A stretch of 64,000 nucleotides of DNA, taken from the NCBI RefSeq assembly GCF_007004645.1, contig NZ_ML660019.1:1384437-1448436 (forward strand), given 5' to 3'. The stretch is from Aliiroseovarius halocynthiae. GTDB taxonomy: Bacteria; Pseudomonadota; Alphaproteobacteria; Rhodobacterales; Rhodobacteraceae. The notes under the pieces are model-generated. The model searched no databases and was not told where the DNA came from. It was given only the letters and a program-made list of their open reading frames with translations. Shown here in pieces: positions 45,804-53,744 of the stretch. The translations under genes were made by a program, and so were the position numbers. Numbering within the stretch: position 1 is the stretch's first letter; every line of letters starts with the position of its first letter.

Positions 45804-46163
45804 ATGACACGTGATCAAGTGAAAACGATTTGCGATGCCCTTCCAGCTACGGAATGGTCCGAGCCCTTTGGCCCCGGCCATGATGTGTGGAAAATTGGGG
45901 GTAAAATTTTTGCGGCCATTGGGGCGAAAACACAGGGTATCTCGGTTAAAACGCCGGATATCGAAACCGCCACGATGCTGATCGAGGCAGGCGTCGGCGT
46001 GAAAGCCCCGTATTTCCACCGCTCATGGGTGAACCTGCCGTTCGGCGCGGACAAAGACGAGCTGATCCACCGCATCCATCGGTCCTATGCGTTGGTACGG
46101 GGCAGCCTGACCAAGAAAGCCCAAGCCGCCCTTCCGCCGTTTGAAGATCAGGCCAACGGCTAG
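45804..46163 (+). CDS. MmcQ/YjbR-family protein
   Basis: A 119-residue protein of the MmcQ/YjbR (DUF419) family: MTRDQVKTICDALPATEWSEPFG, then the DVWKIGGKIFAAIG strand and PYFHRSWVNLPFGADKDELIHRIHRSYALV. The fold resembles a double-wing DNA-binding motif, but function is unknown. It overlaps the converging SLAC1 gene by 4 bases. Confidence 0.9.
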   Translation: MTRDQVKTICDALPATEWSEPFGPGHDVWKIGGKIFAAIGAKTQGISVKTPDIETATMLIEAGVGVKAPYFHRSWVNLPFGADKDELIHRIHRSYALVRGSLTKKAQAALPPFEDQANG

Positions 46164-47158
46164 GCCTGTGCTGCGTTGGTTTTGACCGCAAGCACCCCTT
46201 TGGACCACATCATCAAAACCTTATAGGCAATGGGCGGAATGATCAGGCTGGCCGCCACAAGGCTGAGCCCAGCTATGATCCGCAGAATGTCTGATCCTGT
46301 ATGTACGGCAGTAATTTGCATCACAGTCGAGAATGCAGCGAGCGGGAATGTGAACGCGCCCCAAAGCGGGCTGAATCCGGCCACGGTCAGCCAGCGCGCG
46401 CGTATGACCAACAGTGTCAACAGCACAACGGCCAGAACGCACAGCACATAAGCGATTTGCACGTACCCCGTTAGAAACGCGACCGGGCCCAACACGCTGG
46501 CCGGGGCCAAATGAATCGCCAAAAGCGGGCGCAAAGGTGGTGGTACGTCTGCGCGGATGAACTGCGCAAGGCTCGCCCCCCAAATGGCCAGCGCAATGGC
46601 AAGGCTGATCCAGAAAACGGCAATGGAATAGATGTGGAAACCAAGCGGCAGGGCCGCCAAGGGGCTGAGGATGAAGCCCACGAAGATCAGGTGCCAGACC
46701 GGAGTAACCGAGCGTGCTTCGACCGGACCCGTGATCAGACTGTACGCGACACGCAGCACTACGACCACATGGGCTGCCAGCGCTAATCCGAAAGCGACGG
46801 TCGCCAAACCGGTCGAAAACGGGACGACGGTTGCCGCCATCAGATATCCCGACAGAACCATCGCGATAATACCAGCGCGGCCGGGAAGGATTTTCAGATC
46901 CTCCAAAAATGTTGCCGGCCTTTGCATTAACTTCATCACGTAAGCTACGAGACAAAATAGGTAAAGAATGGTTGCTGCGCCAAGTATCATGTCCCCGAAA
47001 GCATCTGGAACACCAAACCCGTCTGCCGCACGCCGCCATGCCAAACCCAATCCGAACGCGCCCATGATCGGTGGAAAGATCGCAGGTGGGGTACGCTGAA
47101 ACAAGCGTGTCTTTTCAGGGGTGGGCGGCGGAGGCGGGAAGTATGGCGCTTTGCTCAT
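46160..47158 (-). CDS. SLAC1/TDT-family membrane protein, second copy
   Basis: A 332-residue protein with ten hydrophobic segments and a proline-rich N-terminus (APYFPPPPPTPEKTRLFQRTPPAIFPPIMG). It belongs to the same family as the protein at 9545-10540 but differs clearly: only scattered identity is visible. The FPPIMGAFGLGLAWRRA start is typical of the tellurium-resistance branch in Rhodobacterales. Substrate unknown. Confidence 0.82.
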   Translation of the reverse strand: MSKAPYFPPPPPTPEKTRLFQRTPPAIFPPIMGAFGLGLAWRRAADGFGVPDAFGDMILGAATILYLFCLVAYVMKLMQRPATFLEDLKILPGRAGIIAMVLSGYLMAATVVPFSTGLATVAFGLALAAHVVVVLRVAYSLITGPVEARSVTPVWHLIFVGFILSPLAALPLGFHIYSIAVFWISLAIALAIWGASLAQFIRADVPPPLRPLLAIHLAPASVLGPVAFLTGYVQIAYVLCVLAVVLLTLLVIRARWLTVAGFSPLWGAFTFPLAAFSTVMQITAVHTGSDILRIIAGLSLVAASLIIPPIAYKVLMMWSKGVLAVKTNAAQA

Positions 47159-47251
47159 AAGGATTCCTTTCAGCTTGCCTTGATGTAACGCGCGCTTTTG
47201 CGTTGTGAAACCCTGCCCAAAGCGCGCTATTGTCGCATCCCGACGCCTGCA

Positions 47252-48031
47252 TCAGTCACTGACCGCTTTTCGCGCACTCAGCAGTGTCTGGTGCACCGCC
47301 GCCCGCAACAGCGAAGCCTCGGATCCAACGCCAAGGAAGGTCACACCAAGATCACGGTAGTAGGCAAAATTCGTGCTGTCATAGTGCAGGATACCCGCGG
47401 CCTTCCCTGCAGTTCGGATTTTTGCAACGCCGTCTGCGATCGCCGCCTTCACGTCGGGATGACCAGGATTGCCACGATGCCCCATATCTGCGGAAAGATC
47501 GGCGGGACCAATGAAGACGCAGTCGACGCCCTCGACGGCCGCGATCTCGTCCAGATTTTGCATCGCAAGTCGGGTCTCAGCCTGCACGATTAAGCAGATC
47601 TCGTCATTGATGTTGTCATTGTAATCCGCGACCCGGCCCCAACCCGAGGCACGTGCCACCATCGCCCCCATCCCCCGACGCCCCTCTGGCGCATAGCGCG
47701 TGGCGGCCACCATCTGGCGGGCGTGATCAGCCGTGTCGACCATCGGGACCAACAGGCTTTGTGCCCCCAGATCAAGGGCTTGCTTGATCACCCAGTCTTC
47801 TCCGATGGGAACGCGTACGATGGGGGGGCTGTCATAAGCCATCATAGCCCGCAACTGGTTTTGGATCGTCACCGGATCATAGGGTGCATGTTCGCCGTCA
47901 ATCAGGCACCAATCGAAACCGGCAGCTGCGGCGATTTCGGTCGCCGAGGGGTCACCCAAATTCAGCCACAGGCCAATTTGCATGTCGCCCGCGGCCAAGT
48001 TCTTTTTCAGCGGATTGGGTGATGCTGGCAT
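47252..48031 (-). CDS. HpcH/HpaI-family aldolase
   Basis: A 259-residue metal-dependent class II pyruvate aldolase. Marks: GLWLNLGDPSATEIAAAAGFDWCLIDGEHAP (about 18-48) with the catalytic GEH histidine, VRVPIGEDWVIKQALDLGAQSLLVPMVDTADHA (about 72-104), and GVDCVFIGPADLSADMG. Cleaves 4-hydroxy-2-oxo acids to pyruvate and an aldehyde; HpaI is the homoprotocatechuate-pathway enzyme but the neighbours do not support that pathway. Start 48031 follows GGAGGG. Confidence 0.88.
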   Translation of the reverse strand: MPASPNPLKKNLAAGDMQIGLWLNLGDPSATEIAAAAGFDWCLIDGEHAPYDPVTIQNQLRAMMAYDSPPIVRVPIGEDWVIKQALDLGAQSLLVPMVDTADHARQMVAATRYAPEGRRGMGAMVARASGWGRVADYNDNINDEICLIVQAETRLAMQNLDEIAAVEGVDCVFIGPADLSADMGHRGNPGHPDVKAAIADGVAKIRTAGKAAGILHYDSTNFAYYRDLGVTFLGVGSEASLLRAAVHQTLLSARKAVSD

Positions 48032-48105
48032 TGCGCCCTCCATTGCTTAACATCGCAACAATAAGGCTAGAACATCCCTGCCCGCGCAGCAAGCCCTTCT
48101 GACAG

Positions 48106-49440
48106 TCAGTTCAGATAGTCAGACCGCTGCAAACCGTATTTCGCCATCTTCTCGTTCAACGTCCGGCGCGGCAGACACAGCTCGTCCATCACGCCCACGA
48201 TGGACCCTTTATGACGGCGCATCGTGTTGTCGATCAGCATCCGCTCGAACGCTTCTACGTATTCTTTCAAGGGCTTGCCTTCGGTGGTCATCACCGGCTG
48301 CACCTCGTCATGATCCGACATCAGAAGCGACGAAATTGTGCCGGACCCGCGACGCGATTGCAGCACGGCGCGTTCGGCGATGTTTTCCAGCTGACGGATG
48401 TTACCGGGCCACGGCGCTTGCAAAAGCTGGGCAGCCTCTTGCGCGCTAACACCCGGCGCCGCACAACCATATTCGTCAGCGAATTGGTCCGCGAAGACGG
48501 TGAACAGCATCAGGATATCTTCGCCACGCTGGCGCAAGGGCGGCAAGGTGATCTTCATGGCTGCAAGGCGATAGTACAGATCCGGGCGCAGGCAATCCTC
48601 GCAGGTTTTGCCCTGCTCTTGCAGATTGCAGATCGCCACCACGCGGGTCTCTGCCGGCGCGCCTTGATCGTTCATCCATGTCAGCAGCCGGGCCTGAAGC
48701 CCCATCGGCATGCCCTCGATATCTTCTAAGACCAACGTACCACCGCGGGCTTCCTCGACCAGAGGGATCGCGCCGCCTTCATCAATCGGCCCGAACAGAC
48801 GGCGGGTCAGCTCGTCTTCCTCGACACCAGCGCAGGACGCGACAACAAAGCGTTTGCCTGCTTTGGCGCCAACCGCGTGCAAAGCGTGCGCCACAAGGGT
48901 CTTCCCAGTGCCGGTTTCGCCTTCGATCAGCACATGACCATCTGATTGGCCGATATCCAGAATATCTTCGCGCAGACGCGACATGACCGGAGACGCCCCG
49001 ATCAGTTTCTTCATAATCGTGGACCCATCGCCCAGCTCGCGACGCAAGGCACGGGCATCCATCGCCATGCGGCGCTTATGCGTCGCCGTTTTCACCAGCT
49101 TGGTCAGCTGATCCGGGTTGAACGGCTTTTCAAGGAAATCATACGCGCCCACGCGCATCGCCTCGACCGCCATCGGCACATCGCCGTGCCCCGTGATCAT
49201 GATGACCGGCAAGCTGCTGTCCTGGCTCATCAGCTTTTTCAAAAAGCCCATGCCATCCAGCCCCGGCATCCGAATGTCCGAGACCACAATCCCCGGATAG
49301 TCCGGTCCGATGGATTTCAATGCGTCCTCGGCCGAGGGGAATGTATCGGTTTCAAACCCCGACAGAGACAGCCACTGAGAAATGGACTGTCGCATATCCT
49401 GTTCGTCATCGACGATCGCGATTTTAATTGCCTGTGCCAT
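48106..49440 (-). CDS. dctD: C4-dicarboxylate response regulator DctD-like, lacking GAFTGA
   Basis: A 444-residue NtrC-type regulator. Receiver domain with phospho-Asp55 (VVSDIRMPGLDG), AAA+ domain with Walker A GETGTGKT (174-181), Walker B-like GGTLVLEDIEG (233-243), and a Fis-type HTH at the C-terminus (GSIVGVMDELCLPRRTLNEKM). The GAFTGA loop needed to contact sigma-54 is absent: the region reads RRLFGPIDEGGAIPLVEEARGG (213-234). It follows its kinase DctB by 25 bases. No dctPQM or dctA transporter is beside it. Confidence 0.85.
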   Translation of the reverse strand: MAQAIKIAIVDDEQDMRQSISQWLSLSGFETDTFPSAEDALKSIGPDYPGIVVSDIRMPGLDGMGFLKKLMSQDSSLPVIMITGHGDVPMAVEAMRVGAYDFLEKPFNPDQLTKLVKTATHKRRMAMDARALRRELGDGSTIMKKLIGASPVMSRLREDILDIGQSDGHVLIEGETGTGKTLVAHALHAVGAKAGKRFVVASCAGVEEDELTRRLFGPIDEGGAIPLVEEARGGTLVLEDIEGMPMGLQARLLTWMNDQGAPAETRVVAICNLQEQGKTCEDCLRPDLYYRLAAMKITLPPLRQRGEDILMLFTVFADQFADEYGCAAPGVSAQEAAQLLQAPWPGNIRQLENIAERAVLQSRRGSGTISSLLMSDHDEVQPVMTTEGKPLKEYVEAFERMLIDNTMRRHKGSIVGVMDELCLPRRTLNEKMAKYGLQRSDYLN

Positions 49441-49465
49441 GTCGCTCTCCTGCGCTTCTTTTGTG

Positions 49466-51274
49466 CTATTCAGCAGCTTCGATATCGGCGTCTTCAGCTT
49501 TTAAGATAGGAAGCTCGACTTCGAATACAGCCCCCCCGTCCTGACCATTGCGCGCAGTCAAGCGCCCGCCAAGGTCCGATACGATACCGGATGAGATCGC
49601 CAAGCCCAGCCCAACCCCGTCACCCGGAGCTTTGGTCGTATAGAAGGGTTCAAAAAGACTGTCCAAATCATCCACGCCGTTTCCGTTGTCGCGCACCGAG
49701 ATCAAAGCGTAGTCCCCAAGGCTGACAATGATGTCCACCTGCGGCAACTCAACCGATTTGGTCGCGTCCAATGCGTTTCGCAGCAAATTGATCAGGACTT
49801 GCTCTAAACGCAAGCGATCGCCGATCACCATCACCGGATCGCGCGGAATATTGCGCGTGATGCGCACTTCGCGGCGTTTTAGCTGTGGTTCCATCATGGA
49901 CAGAGCCGAGGATACACAGTCACGTACATCCATCGGTTCGAACGTGTCGCCGCCTTTGCGGGCATAGGATTTCAACTGACGCGTGATCGCCCCCATCCGC
50001 CCGATCAGATCGTCGATTCGCTGGAAGCTGGACAATGCCTCATCTGGACGTTTGCGTTGCAGCAGCAGACGCGCACCAGCCAAATAGGTCTTCATCGCCG
50101 CCAAGGGCTGGTTCAGTTCATGACTGACCGCAGCAGACATTTCCCCCAAGGCGGCCAGTTTCGAGCTTTGCGCCAGCGTTTGCTCGGCAACCTGCAAGTT
50201 CTCTTCGGCCCGCTTACGCTCGGCAATCTCGCGCTGAAGGGCGAGGTTCAGCTGGCGCAGTTCCGCCGATTCCTGTGCGAACTCAGCGCTGCGCCATTGG
50301 GCGCGGCGGCTGATCAAATAGAATAGGAATGAAAGAATCATAGCGAAGGCCATGATTTCCAAAGACAAAACCGTATTCACCTTCTCGCGCACAGATCCAT
50401 ATGACGTGAACGACGTCATGCGCCATCCCTGAAACGGCACCCGCGTTTCGTGGCGCATCACCGCCTCGCCCAAATACAAGACCTCGGCAGGCAACCCGGA
50501 CCAATCGATGGCCTGCCGGGCCGAGCGACGGATGGCTTCCGGCGCGGATACCGTCGCCAGTGCTTCGCCTTCGGGTTTCCCCCGCCAGCGTGGCTCGGTC
50601 GATAGAATTACATTGCCCTCGCTGTCCGTGACCAGAACTGCGTCCGAGATCCCTGCCCAGCTGTTTTCAAACTTCTTCAGATCCACACCCACGACGATCA
50701 CACCCAGCGTATTTCCCGCCTGTTCGATCTTGCGTGAATAGGTAAAGACATACTGCCCGGCTTCCGTCTGCACCGTGGTGAACACGGTGTCATTGCTGCG
50801 CAGCGCCTCGATAAAATAGGGGTCGGATCGGTGCTGCGAGCCAAGGATCTCGCGGTTTGTGGTCGCCACGGCGCGGCCATCCCGATCCAAAAGCAAAAGC
50901 GACGCAGCCTCGATGTCATCCAAATATGAAATCAGCCGGGCCGTACTTTGCGCGAAATCCGAGCTGCTTAGCGCCGTAATCAACGCCGGATCGCGTGACA
51001 ATAGCAGCGGGACGACCGAATTTCGCTGAAGCTCGCTGATCAGGTTCCCGGAATAAAGCGCAACCCGCAATTCGGCCCGATTGCGGGTGGTTTCTGTATA
51101 GCGTTCGGTCAGAAGGTTGTTGGAAACATAGACCACCGCCACGGCAAATGTGATCAGAGCGATCAGCACAAGCCGTGCGCGCATGCTGACACCGGGGCGC
51201 GGAGGCCGCGGGGTGGGCATGGTGTGTGTGGTCTCATCCCCCATAGGGGAAAGATAGGGCGCATCACGCCCCAT
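49466..51274 (-). CDS. dctB: C4-dicarboxylate sensor histidine kinase DctB-like
   Basis: A 602-residue membrane sensor. TM1 is about 33-53 and TM2 about 302-322; the periplasmic part between has the dCache/PDC sensor fold (LLLLDRDGRAVATTNREILGSQHRSDPYF, VIVVGVDLKKFENSW). A coiled coil follows (AELRQLNLALQREIAERKRAEENLQ), then HisKA with His385 in SAAVSHELNQPLAAMKTY and HATPase. Length and order match DctB. Its ATG lies 5 bases after the purQ stop. Ligand, probably succinate, fumarate or malate, is inferred from the family. A later ATG at 51244 is possible. Confidence 0.87.
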   Translation of the reverse strand: MGRDAPYLSPMGDETTHTMPTPRPPRPGVSMRARLVLIALITFAVAVVYVSNNLLTERYTETTRNRAELRVALYSGNLISELQRNSVVPLLLSRDPALITALSSSDFAQSTARLISYLDDIEAASLLLLDRDGRAVATTNREILGSQHRSDPYFIEALRSNDTVFTTVQTEAGQYVFTYSRKIEQAGNTLGVIVVGVDLKKFENSWAGISDAVLVTDSEGNVILSTEPRWRGKPEGEALATVSAPEAIRRSARQAIDWSGLPAEVLYLGEAVMRHETRVPFQGWRMTSFTSYGSVREKVNTVLSLEIMAFAMILSFLFYLISRRAQWRSAEFAQESAELRQLNLALQREIAERKRAEENLQVAEQTLAQSSKLAALGEMSAAVSHELNQPLAAMKTYLAGARLLLQRKRPDEALSSFQRIDDLIGRMGAITRQLKSYARKGGDTFEPMDVRDCVSSALSMMEPQLKRREVRITRNIPRDPVMVIGDRLRLEQVLINLLRNALDATKSVELPQVDIIVSLGDYALISVRDNGNGVDDLDSLFEPFYTTKAPGDGVGLGLAISSGIVSDLGGRLTARNGQDGGAVFEVELPILKAEDADIEAAE

Positions 51275-51279
51275 CACAA

Positions 51280-51948
51280 TCAGGCAGCCACTACGGTGTC
51301 GACAAGCGAGCGGAACATTGCCACCCCGTCTGTGCCGCCATGCAGCTCGTCCACGCAGCGTTCCGGGTGCGGCATCATGCCAAGAACGCGACGGTTCTTG
51401 GATATTACTCCCGCGATGTCGCCGGTCGAGCCGTTAGGGTTGTCAGCATAGGTAAAGGCGATCCGGCCTTCGTCACGCAGCTGCGCCAGCTTCTCATCCG
51501 TGACGTTATAGTTGCCGTCGTGATGCGCCACCGGCACTGTGATCTCTTGCCCAACTTCATAGCCAGACAGGAAGTCGCAATCCGTGGTTTCCACTTTCAA
51601 ACCAACAGGTTTGCAGATGAACTTTAGGTTCGCGTTACGCATCAACGCACCGGGCAGAATGCCGGTTTCGGTCAACACCTGAAAGCCGTTGCAGATACCG
51701 ATGGCATAGCCGCCACGTTCAGTATGCTTGATCAACGAGCGCGTGATCGGCGATTGCGCCGCGATAGCACCGCAGCGCAGGTAATCCCCAAACGAGAAAC
51801 CTCCGGGCACACCCACGATATCCAAATCGGTGGGCAGCTCGGTTTCTTTGTGCCAGATCATCTGGACCTGAGCACCCGCGCGCTCAAATGCGACCGCCAG
51901 ATCGCGGTCACAGTTTGAACCGGGAAAGACAATGACACCCGCCTTCAT
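51280..51948 (-). CDS. purQ: phosphoribosylformylglycinamidine synthase, glutaminase subunit
   Basis: A 222-residue class I glutaminase of the three-part FGAM synthase (PurLQS). Nucleophile Cys86 in AIGICNGFQVLTE; the opening MKAGVIVFPGSNCDRDLA is characteristic. Start overlaps the purS stop by ATGA. The dctB start follows in 5 bases. purL is not in the window. Confidence 0.97.
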   Translation of the reverse strand: MKAGVIVFPGSNCDRDLAVAFERAGAQVQMIWHKETELPTDLDIVGVPGGFSFGDYLRCGAIAAQSPITRSLIKHTERGGYAIGICNGFQVLTETGILPGALMRNANLKFICKPVGLKVETTDCDFLSGYEVGQEITVPVAHHDGNYNVTDEKLAQLRDEGRIAFTYADNPNGSTGDIAGVISKNRRVLGMMPHPERCVDELHGGTDGVAMFRSLVDTVVAA

Positions 51949-52178
51949 CACAGCACCTGAATGGCGTAGTTTTCGATCACGGTGTTGGCCAGAAGCTTCT
52001 CGCACATATCTTTGATCTGCGCTTCCGACGTGCCTTCTGCCACATCCAGCTCGATCACTTTGCCCTGACGGACTTTTTCAACGCCTTCAAAGCCCAGATT
52101 GCCAAGCGCGTGGCGCACGGCCTCGCCCTGAGGGTCCAGAACGCCGGTTTTCAGCATGACGTCAACACGTACTTTCAT
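51948..52178 (-). CDS. purS: phosphoribosylformylglycinamidine synthase subunit PurS
   Basis: A 76-residue PurS, the small dimeric subunit that joins PurQ and PurL. MKVRVDVMLKTGVLDPQGEAV and GNLGFEGVEKVRQGKVIEL are the family pattern. It lies 12 bases after purC and overlaps purQ. Confidence 0.97.
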   Translation of the reverse strand: MKVRVDVMLKTGVLDPQGEAVRHALGNLGFEGVEKVRQGKVIELDVAEGTSEAQIKDMCEKLLANTVIENYAIQVL

Positions 52179-52190
52179 CGGTACACTTCC

Positions 52191-52955
52191 TTAGTTAATC
52201 AGGGTCGGTTTAGTGGCGGCGTGGGTCACGTTCGAGGGCAGAACCCCCAGACGCCGCGCAACCTCGGTATAGGCGTCGTTCAGGCTGCCCAGGTCGTGAC
52301 GGAACACGTCTTTATCCAGCTTCTGACCGGTTTCGATGTCCCACAGGCGGCAACTGTCGGGGCTGATTTCATCGGCGACGATCAGGCGCTGGAAATCGCC
52401 GTCGTAAACGCGCCCGAATTCGATTTTGAAGTCGATCAGCTTGATGCCGACGCCATACATAGTTCCCGACATGAAATCGTTCACACGCAACGCCATGGCA
52501 ACGATATCATCCATGTCTTGCTGCGACGCCCACCCAAAAGCGATAATGTATTCTTCGGGCACCAGCGGATCGCCAAGCGCATCGTCTTTGTACGAAAACT
52601 CGACGATCGGGCGCGGCAGCCGGGTGCCCTCTTCCATCCCCAGACGTTTTGCCATGGATCCAGCAGCATAATTGCGCACGATCACTTCCAGCGGCACAAT
52701 TTCGGCCGCGCGTACCAGTTGTTCGCGCATATTAAGGCGTTTGATGAAGTGGTTCGGGACACCGATTTGTGTCAGGCCGTTCATGAAGAATTCAGACAGG
52801 CGGTTGTTCAACACGCCCTTGCCGTCAATCACATCCTTCTTTTCAGCGTTGAACGCAGTGGCGTCATCTTTGAAATACTGAACGATGGTTCCGGGCTCGG
52901 GGCCTTCATACAGAACCTTTGCCTTGCCTTCATAAAGCTTCTTGCGCCGTGCCAT
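52191..52955 (-). CDS. purC: SAICAR synthase
   Basis: A 254-residue PurC. It begins [17 protein letters not shown], with the [13 protein letters not shown] nucleotide-binding segment, the [17 protein letters not shown] motif and [10 protein letters not shown]. It ligates aspartate to CAIR in purine synthesis. It is the first gene of purC-purS-purQ. It diverges from the DUF1476 gene over a 279-base gap in which I see no clear signals. Confidence 0.98.
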   Translation of the reverse strand: MARRKKLYEGKAKVLYEGPEPGTIVQYFKDDATAFNAEKKDVIDGKGVLNNRLSEFFMNGLTQIGVPNHFIKRLNMREQLVRAAEIVPLEVIVRNYAAGSMAKRLGMEEGTRLPRPIVEFSYKDDALGDPLVPEEYIIAFGWASQQDMDDIVAMALRVNDFMSGTMYGVGIKLIDFKIEFGRVYDGDFQRLIVADEISPDSCRLWDIETGQKLDKDVFRHDLGSLNDAYTEVARRLGVLPSNVTHAATKPTLIN

Positions 52956-53234
52956 GTGGTCCCCCGCATCAGGTTTGGCGGGCCTGCGCAGGCCGGGCCC
53001 CCTGCCCGACTGCGACTCCGCCGTTGCCCGCCCTATAAGCGAAAGGCCCTAGTGGGGCAAGAATATCGCCCCCTGAATCCTCGAGGAAACAACAAATACA
53101 GGAAATCACCGCCTTGAGAGCGCTAGCGGGGTTGCGATGCGCGCCTACGATTGGCATATCAGACAGGAACACGGCGACAGGTTTATGGCCTGAATCCCGC
53201 CGATCTCGACCTCGACTGGTTAAAAGGGAACACC

Positions 53235-53546
53235 ATGACCACCTTTGACGATCGCGAAAGCGCATTTGAAGCAAAATTTGCCCATGACGAAGAAATGATC
53301 TTCAAGGCAGATGCCCGTGCCAACAAAAAACTTGGCCTTTGGGCCGCCGAGAAGATGGGCAAGACCGGCGACGACGCCGAAGCCTATGCCCGTGAAGTCA
53401 TCACGTCGGATTTCGAAGAACCTGGCCACGAAGATGTGGTCCGCAAAGTCACCGGCGACCTCAGCAGCGTCACCGCTGACGAAGTTCGCGCCAAACGGGC
53501 CGAACTTCTGGCACAGGCCAAGACCGAGATCATGAACGAAGCCTAA
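53235..53546 (+). CDS. DUF1476 protein, ATP synthase zeta-subunit type
   Basis: A 103-residue helical protein: MTTFDDRESAFEAKFAHDEEMIF, then KADARANKKLGLWAAEKMGKTGDDAEAY and FEEPGHEDVVRKV. This is DUF1476, whose Paracoccus member is the zeta inhibitor of the F1 ATP synthase (established there). It probably blocks ATP hydrolysis. The start at 53235 is preceded by AAGGGAA. A terminator follows. Confidence 0.92.
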   Translation: MTTFDDRESAFEAKFAHDEEMIFKADARANKKLGLWAAEKMGKTGDDAEAYAREVITSDFEEPGHEDVVRKVTGDLSSVTADEVRAKRAELLAQAKTEIMNEA

Positions 53547-53572
53547 GTTTCGCTTCAAAATCTAAACGAACG

Positions 53573-53602
53573 AAAAGGCGTGCTCGAAGGGCGCGCCTTT
53601 TT
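53573..53602 (+). terminator. Rho-independent terminator after the DUF1476 gene
   Basis: A 10-bp stem (53574-53583 with 53591-53600, one T-G pair) on a 7-base loop runs into TTTTT (53598-53602). It lies 27 bases past the stop at 53546. Confidence 0.85.
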
Positions 53603-53744
53603 GGCACCTCAGGGCTGTTTGCGTTAACCCTGTACAAGATCATCCAAAAAATCCTTAAAGTTGGAGATGTTAAGACTTCCTTCGGCAGATTTTTAGATGC
53701 TGGTCATCAGTTTTCTGGGGGCGCGTTGCGGGGTCGTTGTGGTG

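Noticed and set aside
52110-53117. 335-codon plus-strand frame opposite purS and purC
   Set aside because: Antisense to conserved purine genes and ending in low-complexity, Arg/Pro-rich sequence.
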